In this document: one piece after another, positions 1 through 8,141 of the stretch
Numbering within the stretch: position 1 is the first letter of the stretch
Layout: each line of letters begins with the position of its first letter
The notes under the pieces: model-generated
The model's database searches: none
Told to the model about the DNA's origin: nothing
What the model saw: the letters and a program-made list of their open reading frames with translations, nothing else
Translations under genes and position numbers: made by a program
Origin: SHAN690 sp038131955
Lineage (GTDB): Bacteria > Bacteroidota > Bacteroidia > Flavobacteriales_G > Salibacteraceae
Direction of reading: 5' to 3'
Assembly (NCBI GenBank): GCA_038131955.1
Contig: JAYPQK010000012.1
Span: 1 to 64,000, forward strand
Length of the DNA stretch: 64,000 nucleotides

Positions 1-165
1 AACATACTGATGGAACTGTCTAGATGCTAGCTCTTCCCAAGAGATGCTGTTCTTTTCTTCCGAAGCGAGCTCAATAAGAGTTTTGCCTAGAGCTATCTTA
101 TAGGTAGCCTGGTTTAATCCGTAGAGGATTATCGATTGCCACAACTCTCTTGGGCCAAAACTCAT
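1..165 (-). CDS. Partial HNH-endonuclease-like protein, N-terminus only
   Basis: An open frame starts at an ATG at 165 on the minus strand and runs off the left edge, giving 55 residues. The protein begins MSFGPRELWQSIILYGLNQA and continues with a helical segment (YKIALGKTLIELA). From memory of the family, this resembles the N-terminus of Bacteroidota HNH endonuclease proteins found in mobile and defence islands; the HNH motif itself would lie outside the window, so the call is tentative. It lies just downstream of a recombinase stub, which fits an island cargo gene. Confidence 0.45.
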   Translation of the reverse strand, partial: MSFGPRELWQSIILYGLNQATYKIALGKTLIELASEEKNSISWEELASRQFHQYV

Positions 166-186
166 ATTTACATTGTTTTCAGAAGT

Positions 187-300
187 CTAGGTTAATTCAA
201 TTGTTTGTTGATTTCCTTTAGCTTTTCCCTTATAGATTTCGACCACGTAAGGAGCCTTCCTGCTCTTATTGGATTTTCTGGATAGTAGCTTGACCTTCAT
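187..300 (-). pseudogene. Stub of a tyrosine recombinase, N-terminal 37 codons
   Basis: This short minus-strand frame starts at ATG 300 and ends at a TAG at 187. Its product (MKVKLLSRKSNKSRKAPYVV, then EIYKGK) resembles the N-terminal arm-binding strand region of Bacteroidota integrases, which typically read MKVTLRxRKxxKxxxLYLxIY. A full integrase is near 400 residues, so this is a truncated remnant or a short decoy frame. Repeats typical of an integrase control region lie immediately upstream (300-368). The identification rests on remembered family sequence and is moderately uncertain. Confidence 0.4.
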
Positions 301-368
301 TTGTATCAGTTTTGTACCAGATTTGTACTCAAAGTTGATCAGGTACAAATCTGGGGCAAATATTTGCC
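300..368. promoter_or_regulatory. Integrase control or arm-site region: TTTGTA repeats and palindromes
   Basis: Three direct copies of TTTGTA(T/C)(C/T) occur with an 11-base period at 300, 311 and 322. A perfect 12-bp inverted repeat follows, CCAGATTTGTAC at 317-328 against GTACAAATCTGG at 343-354. A perfect 14-bp palindrome GGCAAATATTTGCC lies at 355-368. The array sits directly upstream of the recombinase stub and about 100 bp from the mnmE stop codon, so it is likely an arm-type binding or operator region for an integrase. Confidence 0.5.
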
Positions 369-469
369 TCCAAAAAGAAAGAATCGGAAAGAGAATTACA
401 AGAGAATGAATTGTAAATAACAGAAATTCAGACTTTTAATTTCCGATGTTAGGATTTTGGTTTCCTACT

Positions 470-1828
470 TCACTTTCCGATACAAAACTTCCCAAAAATG
501 TTCCCCAGCAGGTCGTCTGTGGAGATCTCGCCGGTGATGGAACCCAGGTGATGCAATGCCTGGCGGATATCTGCGGCAACCAAGTCTCCGGAGAGACCCG
601 CGTCGATGGCGGCAAGGGTTTGCTTTAGGGCATTGTGTGTCGCTTTCAAGGCTTGTAGGTGGCGGGTGTTGGTCACGACCACATCGCCTTTGCCGGCGCC
701 TGTTGTATTGATGCGATTGACGAGCGCCTGATTCAAGGTTTCTAGTCCCTGCACATGCTTGGCGCTGATCGTGATCACGCCTTCCGGGAAGTTGGCCTCT
801 GTTTGAAGTAGATCCACTTTGTTCGCCACCGGAATGATCTCGGCTTGTTGGCCTTTCAGCTCTTCAAACAGCTCGGTGATCTTGGCCTCGTGTTCACTCC
901 AAGGTTCAGAACCGTCCAACAAGTAAATGACGATGGCCGAAGCGCGCATTTTCTCCAAGCTTCGCTTCACACCTAAAGACTCAATCACATCCTCCGTATC
1001 GCGGATTCCCGCCGTATCGATGAAACGGAAGCGGATGCCTTCGATCACCGCTACGTCTTCGATCGCGTCTCGCGTGGTGCCTGCGATGTCAGAAACGATG
1101 GCCTTGTCCTCATTCAGCAAGGCGTTGAGTAGGGTAGACTTGCCGGCATTCGGCTTTCCGATGATGGCCACGGGTACACCATTTTTCACGGCGTTACCGT
1201 AGCGGAACGAATCGATCAGTCGCTCGATGAAGCCTTGGATGGTCCTAACCAACTCAACAAGCTCGTCGCGGTTGGCGAATTCTACGTCCTCTTCCGAGAA
1301 ATCCAATTCCAACTCGATCAGGCTGGCAAAATGGATCAACTCTTCGCGCAAATGGGCGATCTCCTTCGAGAATCCTCCGCGCATCTGATGCATGGCCAGT
1401 CGGTGCTCTGCGGCTGACTCTGATGCGATGAGATCAGCTACGGCCTCAGCCTGACTCAGGTCCAACTTCCCATTCAGAAAGGCACGTTGGGTGAATTCCC
1501 CGGGTTCTGCTAGTCGTGCTCCGCTGTCGATGAGCTCCTGCAAGGCTTCATTCAAAATGAAATGTGAGCCATGAAAAGAGAGTTCTACCACATCCTCTCC
1601 AGTGTAGGACTTCGGTGACTTGAAGACCGTCACCACCACTTCATCCAATACCTTTTCTCCCGACTTGAAGCGTGCAAAGTGCACGGTGTTTGGTTCGGCC
1701 TCAAGGATAGAGGTTCCTGCGTGTTTCGAAACGACTTCCATCGCTGTCGGACCCGAAAGTCGGATCACGCCGATGGCGCCGACTCCCGTGGGAGTGCTGA
1801 GGGCTACTATGGTGTCGTTTGAAGACAT
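470..1828 (-). CDS. mnmE: tRNA uridine-5-carboxymethylaminomethyl(34) synthesis GTPase MnmE
   Basis: MnmE works with MnmG to modify the wobble uridine of several tRNAs. The protein has 452 residues, normal for the family. It shows an N-terminal folate-binding domain (IGVIRLSG near residue 20) and a central G domain with GKPNAGKS, TTRD, DTAG and NKVD. The C-terminus is FCIGK, carrying the conserved Cys. The start is set at ATG 1828: a longer TTG start would fall inside the promoter's TACCTTTG box, which lies only six bases upstream. The 3' end abuts a probable genomic island. Confidence 0.97.
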   Translation of the reverse strand: MSSNDTIVALSTPTGVGAIGVIRLSGPTAMEVVSKHAGTSILEAEPNTVHFARFKSGEKVLDEVVVTVFKSPKSYTGEDVVELSFHGSHFILNEALQELIDSGARLAEPGEFTQRAFLNGKLDLSQAEAVADLIASESAAEHRLAMHQMRGGFSKEIAHLREELIHFASLIELELDFSEEDVEFANRDELVELVRTIQGFIERLIDSFRYGNAVKNGVPVAIIGKPNAGKSTLLNALLNEDKAIVSDIAGTTRDAIEDVAVIEGIRFRFIDTAGIRDTEDVIESLGVKRSLEKMRASAIVIYLLDGSEPWSEHEAKITELFEELKGQQAEIIPVANKVDLLQTEANFPEGVITISAKHVQGLETLNQALVNRINTTGAGKGDVVVTNTRHLQALKATHNALKQTLAAIDAGLSGDLVAADIRQALHHLGSITGEISTDDLLGNIFGKFCIGK

Positions 1829-1834
1829 GAGGTG

Positions 1835-1842
1835 CAAAGGTA
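1835..1842 (-). promoter_or_regulatory. mnmE promoter -7 box TACCTTTG, near-leaderless
   Basis: On the minus strand the sequence reads TACCTTTG, six bases (CACCTC), then the mnmE ATG. This matches the Bacteroidota -7 consensus TAnnTTTG. Transcription should start about 5 bases after the box, so the mRNA would have almost no leader. No clear -33 TTG is visible. Confidence 0.6.
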
Positions 1843-1874
1843 GTTTGGCTTTTCGACATTACTTTCGTTTACCT

Positions 1875-2837
1875 ATGCGCCTTGCTTTTCGAATCCTATT
1901 GGTCTCCGTGATCTGTCTTCCGTTCCACGGATGTAAGAAGGATTCATTTGACGTGCCATACGAGGTCATTCAGCTCCCGATTTCTGACGCCGCGCGTTCA
2001 ATCTATCTGACAGGCGATTCTCTGGTCGCCGTAGGAGGGGAATTCAACGGTCAAGGATTTCTCTCTGTGACTCAGCTTGGTATCGACTCGACCCTCTTGC
2101 TGCGTACAGGTTTCAGAAGTGAGCTGTATTCCATTACTCGACAGAAGTCGATGTGGTACCTTGGAGGTGATTCTGTAGAGTTTTACCAAGGTGCCGACCT
2201 CACAACGATCTCTCGTCTGTATTGGCGACAAACGGATTGGGTGAGCGACCTCTCCAAACATCCTGTGCGAGATATGGTATCCGACGAAACCGGTGTGTTG
2301 TCCGTGGCAGGAGGTAAACTCGCGTTCGGCGTGATCTATCATTCGTATGACAATGGTGGCTCTTGGGATCCGATCGAACCCAACAATGAACTCCGATGTG
2401 CGGATATAAGAGATGGTCGCGCGTGGGTAGGAGGCAATGGATTGATGATGCGCACCGAGTGGGGGTCTGCCGAGTGGGAAACGCTGCCGTTGGAAGGACG
2501 CTTTGTGGTCGACATGGTCTTCGCGAATAGAGAGCAGGGCTGGGCGATCACGGATAAAGGCCATGTGCTGGAATCTTCAGACGGAGGTTCGAGCTGGAAG
2601 GAGATTCAGTCGAAGAAGCTTCCCTTCATGCATCGCATGGCATCGGATGGTGATGCGATCGTTGCCGTGGGAGAGGAAGGCGCCATTCTATACCGAAAAG
2701 ATCCTCAGAGTGATTGGAAGCGCACCACCATCTCGGCACTGATCGATCTGCACGACGTGAAGATTCGGGATGGTAAGTGCTTCGTCGCCGCAGACGGCGG
2801 ACAAGTGATCACTTATCTAATTGACGACCTGAAATGA
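1875..2837 (+). CDS. Lipoprotein with BNR/Ycf48-like beta-propeller repeats
   Basis: This is a 320-residue secreted lipoprotein; the signal peptide ends at the lipobox LPFHGC. The body shows repeated blade signatures such as YDNGGSWDPIE and SSDGGSSWKEI, as in BNR/Ycf48-like photosystem II assembly-factor or sialidase-like propellers. Such proteins are common in Bacteroidota, usually with unknown ligands. The start at ATG 1875 is chosen because it gives a clean signal peptide; the frame is open further upstream only antisense to mnmE. The 3' end overlaps the convergent gene by 29 bases. Confidence 0.8.
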   Translation: MRLAFRILLVSVICLPFHGCKKDSFDVPYEVIQLPISDAARSIYLTGDSLVAVGGEFNGQGFLSVTQLGIDSTLLLRTGFRSELYSITRQKSMWYLGGDSVEFYQGADLTTISRLYWRQTDWVSDLSKHPVRDMVSDETGVLSVAGGKLAFGVIYHSYDNGGSWDPIEPNNELRCADIRDGRAWVGGNGLMMRTEWGSAEWETLPLEGRFVVDMVFANREQGWAITDKGHVLESSDGGSSWKEIQSKKLPFMHRMASDGDAIVAVGEEGAILYRKDPQSDWKRTTISALIDLHDVKIRDGKCFVAADGGQVITYLIDDLK

Positions 2838-3981
2838 TCGTCCCGATGCCGAGTTCGAGGAAGTCGGCCTGCCCCATATTCGACTTGACCGCGGCCTGCA
2901 CGTAGAGGCTTCCGAGGTTGTATTCATCCTTATTGACATAATAACGCAAGGCAAAACGGCCCGGAACACGAGCCTTTAACCGGTTGGAGAAATTGTCTTG
3001 CTCCACCTCACCGATCAGGTGGTCTAATGTAGGATTGTGCAGGTTGACGCCTGCTTGGATCACCAGTCCGAAGTGACCGTAGAGGTATTCGTGTCCTACC
3101 ATGAACATCAAAGCACTCGCTCCCAGGAAGGGACTGTCTTGCGACCACTGCATGGTTTCATTCCACAGGTCATACGCCTCGTCGTGGTAGCCCTCGAGTG
3201 TGAAACTCAGTCGGTGAATGGTCTTGTATCGGTACGAAGCTCCTATGGCCAGTAGTCGCTTGTTGTATTTCGATCCGTTGGTCGGACGGATGGTGCCACC
3301 CGCTTCGTTTATGCCGAATCCGCCTCGGATGATCAGTCCCCACTGAGGTGGCAGTGAGTAAGGATGATGGGTCGTGTCGACCACGAAGACGTCTTCGATG
3401 TAAAAGAATCGTTCGAGTCCGAGCATGAGCATGGGCGTGTTCATGCCCACATTCGGAAGGACGGTATGAGCATTTGAACTGTGCCAGTAGGAAACATGAG
3501 CCGAAAGAGCGAGCTGCCTGAATTTGTATCGCGCACCTGTGGAAGCCGAGATCAAAGCGGAGAAAGGTGAGCCGAATATGATATTCTCCGGATTGTCGAT
3601 GAAGTGATAGGGTCGGGTCGCGTATATCCCACCGACGTTGATCCGGGTGGTCCATCTGAAGCGCTTTGAAATATATTTCTCGAATCCGACCTGATATTGA
3701 AGGCCAATACCATAGCCCAAGGTAGAAGGATTGCCTAGGTCTTGGAAGGAAAGAATGACTCCGTGTTCCGGATATCCGTACAGCTCTCGGTAAGGACTGT
3801 CGCCGCCCCAGCGGACGGCTCCAAAGGCGCATCGCTGCAAGGACGTCGCGGGCATATTGGGATAAATGTCGAGGATCTGTCCGCCCATGACGCCCACTTC
3901 CGCGGTGGTCCAAGGGAACTGAGCAGAGAGAGACATGCTGAAGAGGAGGGCTCCAAGAAAAGTGAAAAGCTTAGCCTGCAC
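2809..3981 (-). CDS. Outer-membrane acyloxyacyl hydrolase / PagL-like lipid A deacylase family protein
   Basis: The protein is a predicted beta-barrel with many alternating aromatic strands and the family-type motif HSSNA...LPNVGMN near the middle. PagL enzymes remove the 3-O acyl chain of lipid A using a His-Ser-Glu triad. Here His and Ser are present (HSS), but the position 14 residues after the His, where Glu is expected, looks like Asn, so activity is uncertain. The start is set at a GTG at 3981 (about 390 residues), which begins a good signal peptide (QAKLFTFLGALLFSMSLSAQ). A longer ATG start at 4086 would overlap the divergent sucD start and lacks a signal peptide. Confidence 0.65.
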   Translation of the reverse strand: MQAKLFTFLGALLFSMSLSAQFPWTTAEVGVMGGQILDIYPNMPATSLQRCAFGAVRWGGDSPYRELYGYPEHGVILSFQDLGNPSTLGYGIGLQYQVGFEKYISKRFRWTTRINVGGIYATRPYHFIDNPENIIFGSPFSALISASTGARYKFRQLALSAHVSYWHSSNAHTVLPNVGMNTPMLMLGLERFFYIEDVFVVDTTHHPYSLPPQWGLIIRGGFGINEAGGTIRPTNGSKYNKRLLAIGASYRYKTIHRLSFTLEGYHDEAYDLWNETMQWSQDSPFLGASALMFMVGHEYLYGHFGLVIQAGVNLHNPTLDHLIGEVEQDNFSNRLKARVPGRFALRYYVNKDEYNLGSLYVQAAVKSNMGQADFLELGIGTIISGRQLDK

Positions 3982-4033
3982 CCAACGAAAATAGCGGTCG
4001 AACCAAGACGATGAAAACGAAATGAAAATCGAC

Positions 4034-4063
4034 TTGCTACCGAGGGTAGGATGTCTATTTTTG
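4034..4063 (+). promoter_or_regulatory. sucD promoter, TTG-N19-TATTTTTG
   Basis: A TTG at 4034-4036, a 19-base spacer and TATTTTTG at 4056-4063 form a complete match to the Bacteroidota sigma promoter (-33 TTG, -7 TAnnTTTG). The sucD ATG lies 21 bases further on, at 4085. Confidence 0.75.
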
Positions 4064-4084
4064 ACGTCCCAAAAAATCGGCAAC

Positions 4085-4966
4085 ATGAGTGTATTGGTAA
4101 ATAAGGATTCAAAGGTGATCGTTCAAGGATTTACCGGGAGTGAAGGAACGTTCCACGCAGAGCAGATGATCGAGTACGGAACGAACGTAGTAGGAGGGGT
4201 GACCCCAAACAAGGGCGGACAGAAGCATTTGGATCGACCAGTGTTCAACACCGTTGCTGATGCGGTCAAGGAGACCGGAACCGACGTTTCGATCATTTTC
4301 GTTCCACCAGCATTCGCAGCTGACGCGATCATGGAAGCGGCTGAGGCGGGCATCAAAGTGATCGTAGCGATCACGGAAGGAATTCCGGTGAACGACATGG
4401 TGAAGGTGAAGGAGTATATCTCTGACAAGGACTGCACCTTGATCGGACCTAACTGTCCGGGAGTCATCACACCAGGTGGTGCTAAGGTGGGTATCATGCC
4501 AGGCTTTGTATTCAAGCCAGGAAACATTGGAATCGTTTCGAAGTCAGGAACATTGACCTACGAAGCAGCGGATCAGGTAGTGAAGGCGGGAATGGGAATC
4601 TCTACCGCCATCGGAATCGGTGGTGATCCGATCATTGGAACCACGACCAAAGAAGCCGTTGAGCTTTTCATGAACGATCCTGAAACTGCGGGTATCGTGA
4701 TGATCGGTGAGATCGGCGGTAACTTGGAAGCTGAGGCGGCCAAGTACATCAAGTCGACCGGAAACAAGAAGCCAGTAGTGGGATTCATCGCAGGACAAAC
4801 CGCGCCAAAAGGACGTACCATGGGTCACGCCGGTGCGATCGTTGGTGGTGAAGAAGACACCGCTGCAGCCAAGATGCGCATCCTAGCCGAGAACGGCATC
4901 CACGTAGTGGAGACACCAGCTACCATCGGAAAGGTGATGGCTGAGGTGATGGGGGTGACTGCGTAA
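4085..4966 (+). CDS. sucD: Succinate-CoA ligase (ADP-forming) subunit alpha
   Basis: This is the alpha subunit of the TCA-cycle enzyme that converts succinyl-CoA to succinate with nucleotide triphosphate formation. The 293-residue protein has the N-terminal CoA-binding Rossmann fold (VIVQGFTGSEG), the GPNCPGVITPG segment and the active-site phosphohistidine region MGHAGAIVGG. The start at ATG 4085 (MSVLVNKDSKV) fits the family and the promoter upstream. The beta subunit gene is not in the window, which is usual for this phylum. A terminator follows. Confidence 0.97.
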   Translation: MSVLVNKDSKVIVQGFTGSEGTFHAEQMIEYGTNVVGGVTPNKGGQKHLDRPVFNTVADAVKETGTDVSIIFVPPAFAADAIMEAAEAGIKVIVAITEGIPVNDMVKVKEYISDKDCTLIGPNCPGVITPGGAKVGIMPGFVFKPGNIGIVSKSGTLTYEAADQVVKAGMGISTAIGIGGDPIIGTTTKEAVELFMNDPETAGIVMIGEIGGNLEAEAAKYIKSTGNKKPVVGFIAGQTAPKGRTMGHAGAIVGGEEDTAAAKMRILAENGIHVVETPATIGKVMAEVMGVTA

Positions 4967-4971
4967 GGCGC

Positions 4972-5002
4972 AAGTCTCAAGTCTCAAGTCACGAGTTACA
5001 AG
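4972..5002. repeat. Short-unit CAAGTCT intergenic repeat
   Basis: The sequence consists of near-tandem 7 to 8-base units (CAAGTCT, CAAGTCT, CAAGTCAC, GAGTTACAAG). The same style of unit recurs at 27,478-27,625 and 63,353-63,381. Confidence 0.6.
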
Positions 5003-5006
5003 AATT

Positions 5007-5042
5007 AAGGCCCTTCTGCTTTTTGTGGAGGGGCTTTTTTTT
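5007..5042 (+). terminator. Rho-independent terminator after sucD
   Basis: AAGGCCCTTC pairs with GGAGGGGCTT, with one mismatch, around a short loop. A run of eight T follows. Confidence 0.7.
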
Positions 5043-5157
5043 GAGTTTGCAGTTATTAGTGCGCAGTGCGGGCTCTGCGTGAACCAGACTAGGCTGTATT
5101 TGAACTTGCTGTCGTTCTCGATACGATCCTACGCGTTGCTCCAGGATCACTCGAACT

Positions 5158-5240
5158 GACAGCTCCCAACTCCCAGCTCCCAACTCCCAACTCCCGACTC
5201 CCAACTCCCAACTCCCGACTCCCGACTCCCAACTCAACCA
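5158..5240. repeat. Degenerate CAACTCCC tandem repeat
   Basis: About eight 7 to 10-base units of CAACTCCC / CGACTCCC / CAGCTCCC lie in tandem. Translation in one frame gives a SWELGVG repeat, which I treat as an artefact. Single units of the same motif occur near 10,806-10,830 upstream of rpsA. The following bases to 5270 contain AATCTCCAATCTCTAGTCTC-type units that recur near 62,510. Confidence 0.8.
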
Positions 5241-5307
5241 ATCTCCAATCTCTAGTCTCTAATTCCCCGATTAGTTATTTATTTGAAGCTCGAACAAAAC
5301 CAACAAC

Positions 5308-6054
5308 ATGAAACTACTTCAAGATAAGGTCTCCATCATCACCGGTGCGACCCGTGGAATCGGGAAAGGCATCGCCGAATTGTTTGCTGAGCAAGGCTCT
5401 CACATCATCTTTACCTACGTGTCTTCCGATGAGAAAGCGCGGGCTCTCGAGGCAGAACTCGAAGCGAAAGGTGTGAAGGCGAAAGGATTCAAATTCGACG
5501 TGGCCGATTACGCTGCGTGTGAGAAGATGGCCAACGATGTAGTCGACGAGTTTGGTAGCATCGACGTAGTGGTCAACAACGCGGGTATCACGCGTGACAC
5601 TCTGATGATGCGTATGAGCGAAGAGCAGTGGGACGAGGTGATCAACACCAACCTCAAGAGCGTCTTCAATATGACCAAAGCAGTGCAGCGCACGATGCTC
5701 AAGCAGCGCAAAGGTTCAATTGTCAACATGAGTTCGGTGGTCGGCGTGAAAGGAAACGCGGGTCAAGCGAATTACGCCGCCTCAAAAGCCGGTATCCTCG
5801 GATTTACGAAGTCTGTGGCCTTGGAATTGGGTTCGCGCAACATCCGATGCAATGCTATCGCTCCTGGTTTCATTGAAACCGAAATGACTGGTGCGTTGGA
5901 CGAAGCGACTGTTCAAGGATGGCGTGATGCAATCCCATTGAAGCGTGGCGGAACACCAGAGGACGTAGCTAATTTGGCGCTCTTCTTGGCCAGCGATATG
6001 TCGACTTACATCACCGGTCAAACGATCAACGTTGACGGTGGTATGCTTACCTGA
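5308..6054 (+). CDS. fabG: 3-oxoacyl-[acyl-carrier-protein] reductase FabG
   Basis: FabG reduces 3-oxoacyl-ACP with NADPH in type II fatty acid synthesis. The 248-residue short-chain dehydrogenase has the cofactor loop TGATRGIG (residues 12-19), NNAG near residue 90, and the catalytic Ser-Tyr-Lys set (NMSSVVG, YAASK). The end, GQTINVDGG, is typical of FabG. It is followed closely by the VWA protein gene, the same order as in many Flavobacteriales. Confidence 0.95.
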   Translation: MKLLQDKVSIITGATRGIGKGIAELFAEQGSHIIFTYVSSDEKARALEAELEAKGVKAKGFKFDVADYAACEKMANDVVDEFGSIDVVVNNAGITRDTLMMRMSEEQWDEVINTNLKSVFNMTKAVQRTMLKQRKGSIVNMSSVVGVKGNAGQANYAASKAGILGFTKSVALELGSRNIRCNAIAPGFIETEMTGALDEATVQGWRDAIPLKRGGTPEDVANLALFLASDMSTYITGQTINVDGGMLT

Positions 6055-6080
6055 TATCTTCGCGGGTAGAGACAGGTAAC

Positions 6081-8141
6081 TTGAACATCACATTCGAACA
6101 CAATCTAGCGTGGCTTTGGCTGATCATACCGATCACAGCCGCGCTGGTTTTTTGGCTCTATTTCTACCGCTCCCGAGAGGAAGAATGGACGCAACGCCTT
6201 AAGGTCATCCTCTCTACCGTGCGGTGGACCGTGATCTTTGTGCTTTGTCTGTTGCTTCTGATCCCTAACCTGATCCGACTCATCGAAGAGGTGGAACGAC
6301 CTCGACTCGTTGTCTATACGGATGAGTCCGTTTCCGTTCCAAAGGAAGAGCGCGAACAGGTCCATGCTTGGCTCGATCGTGTTGAGGAGTCTTTGTCAGA
6401 GCGTTACGAGGTAAGACACATGCCATTCGGAGCGCAGGCGGTCCATGAAGGATCAGCGTCGTCTGTGGATACTCTCTACACCGATCTCGGTGCGGTGATG
6501 TCGAGTGTCAATGAGGATTTCTATGGCGAGAATATCGGCGCCGTGGTGGTCGCCAGCGATGGTATCCAAAACAAAGGACTGGATCCGAGGTATGTTCCCT
6601 TGAACAGCGGTGCTCGGGTTTTCACTTTGTCGCTCGGCGATACGTCGATCTTGGCAGATATTGAATTGAGTCAATTGCTCAACAATCGGCTCGCGTTCTT
6701 GGATAATCAATTCGAAATCAAAGCAAGGATCAGCGCCGATAAGATGGCTGGTCAAGTATCGAGGGTTCGGCTACTCCACGACGGCGAGGAGTTGGCTCAA
6801 CAGACGCTGAACATCGATGATCCCTCATTCTCTAAGGAGATCAGTTTTATCACTACGGCCGACAAGGTGGGACTCAATAAGTACATAGTAGCCATCGACA
6901 TCCTTGACCTTGAGAAGAACCGGTTGAACAACTCAGCGGATGCCTACATCGAAGTGCTCGATAATCGTACAACGGTTCAGATCATTGCCAAGGCGCCCCA
7001 TCCGGATGTCGCGTTGATCAAGCGAAGCATAGAGAAGAACGATCAATATGAGGTTGACGTAACCTTGTTGAAAGACTGGGATGGAAGGACGGCCACCGCG
7101 GATCTATTCATTCTGCATGGTCTGCCGACGGATGCCAATGATCTTAATCTCGTGCAGAGGATCCGTACCGATGCCAAGCCGGTATTCTGCATTGTGACAC
7201 CCACTGTGAGCTTTCGTCATTTCAACGCCATGGACCTTGGCTTGACGGTCGAAGCGCGCCAGTTTCAGTCGGACGCGGTGAGCGGTGCCGTGAACAAAGA
7301 TTTCAATCTATTCAATGTTGATGGGGAAGTGCGATTGAATCGCTACCCGCCGATGCAGGCGCCTTTTGGTAACTTCCTCTTAAACAGTGAGCATCAGGTT
7401 CTCTTGCGTCAGCAAGTGGGCAACATCGCCACGGATAAACCCCTGGCGTGCTACACCATGAAGGATGGGATTAAAGCGGGCTTCGTACTCGGCGAGGGAT
7501 TGTGGAAGTGGAACTTATTCGAGGCGAGTATCGACGAAACACACTGGACCGAGCAATGGATCCAAAAGTCGGTCCAGTACTTGGCGATCCGCCAGAAACG
7601 AACGCGACTCAACGTGACGGCTCCACAGCAAGTCGAGGAACGCGAGGAAGTGGTGGTCTTGGCGGAGTATTACAATCAGTCCTACGAACTCAATAACGAA
7701 CCAGAGGTTTTTCTGTCGGTTCTTGATTCGGCGGGCAATGTCATTGATTATCAATTCCGTCAAACGTCAAATGCCTATCGACTCTCCTTGGGTGCCTTGC
7801 CTCCGGGTGAGTACGCTTGGACATCAGAGGTGACGGTAGAGAACGAGACGTTCGAAGAATCGGGCACGTTTACGGTGATCGAGAACAGATCGGAATATGT
7901 GAACTATGTCGCCAACCACGCGTTGCTTAGGGATCTTTCGGACAAGAAGGGGGGTAAGATGTTTCAACTGGCAGACGCTGATGCGTTGACAGCAGATTTA
8001 AGTCAATTGGAAAGCGCGAAGCCTTTGATACATACTTTTAAAGAATGGAGTAGTCTGATCGAGTGGGAGTGGTTGATGATTCTCTTAGTTTTGATCATCT
8101 CGGCCGAATGGTTCGTTCGTAAATACACAGGATATGTTTAG
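6081..8141 (+). CDS. VWA-like membrane protein, BatA-type architecture
   Basis: The 686-residue protein has two N-terminal membrane helices (residues 9-28 and 46-65) and a von Willebrand A-like periplasmic region. It then has a large extracytoplasmic part and a C-terminal helix (LMILLVLIISAEWFV). The VWA-like region starts with PRLVVYTDESVSV, where a classical VWA would have DxSxS; the metal site looks altered, which is common in this family. The start is a TTG at 6081 because no ATG precedes the first helix. The gene overlaps the next one by 8 bases. Its function is unknown; a role in envelope homeostasis is inference. Confidence 0.7.
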   Translation: MNITFEHNLAWLWLIIPITAALVFWLYFYRSREEEWTQRLKVILSTVRWTVIFVLCLLLLIPNLIRLIEEVERPRLVVYTDESVSVPKEEREQVHAWLDRVEESLSERYEVRHMPFGAQAVHEGSASSVDTLYTDLGAVMSSVNEDFYGENIGAVVVASDGIQNKGLDPRYVPLNSGARVFTLSLGDTSILADIELSQLLNNRLAFLDNQFEIKARISADKMAGQVSRVRLLHDGEELAQQTLNIDDPSFSKEISFITTADKVGLNKYIVAIDILDLEKNRLNNSADAYIEVLDNRTTVQIIAKAPHPDVALIKRSIEKNDQYEVDVTLLKDWDGRTATADLFILHGLPTDANDLNLVQRIRTDAKPVFCIVTPTVSFRHFNAMDLGLTVEARQFQSDAVSGAVNKDFNLFNVDGEVRLNRYPPMQAPFGNFLLNSEHQVLLRQQVGNIATDKPLACYTMKDGIKAGFVLGEGLWKWNLFEASIDETHWTEQWIQKSVQYLAIRQKRTRLNVTAPQQVEEREEVVVLAEYYNQSYELNNEPEVFLSVLDSAGNVIDYQFRQTSNAYRLSLGALPPGEYAWTSEVTVENETFEESGTFTVIENRSEYVNYVANHALLRDLSDKKGGKMFQLADADALTADLSQLESAKPLIHTFKEWSSLIEWEWLMILLVLIISAEWFVRKYTGYV

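Noticed and set aside
4989..5237. Minus-strand frame encoding a SWELGVG repeat
   Set aside because: It is only the translation of the CAACTCCC short-unit repeat; similar repeats occur in other gaps without a conserved frame.
5158..5240. Possible CRISPR array
   Set aside because: Units are 7-10 bases with no unique spacers, and there are no cas genes.
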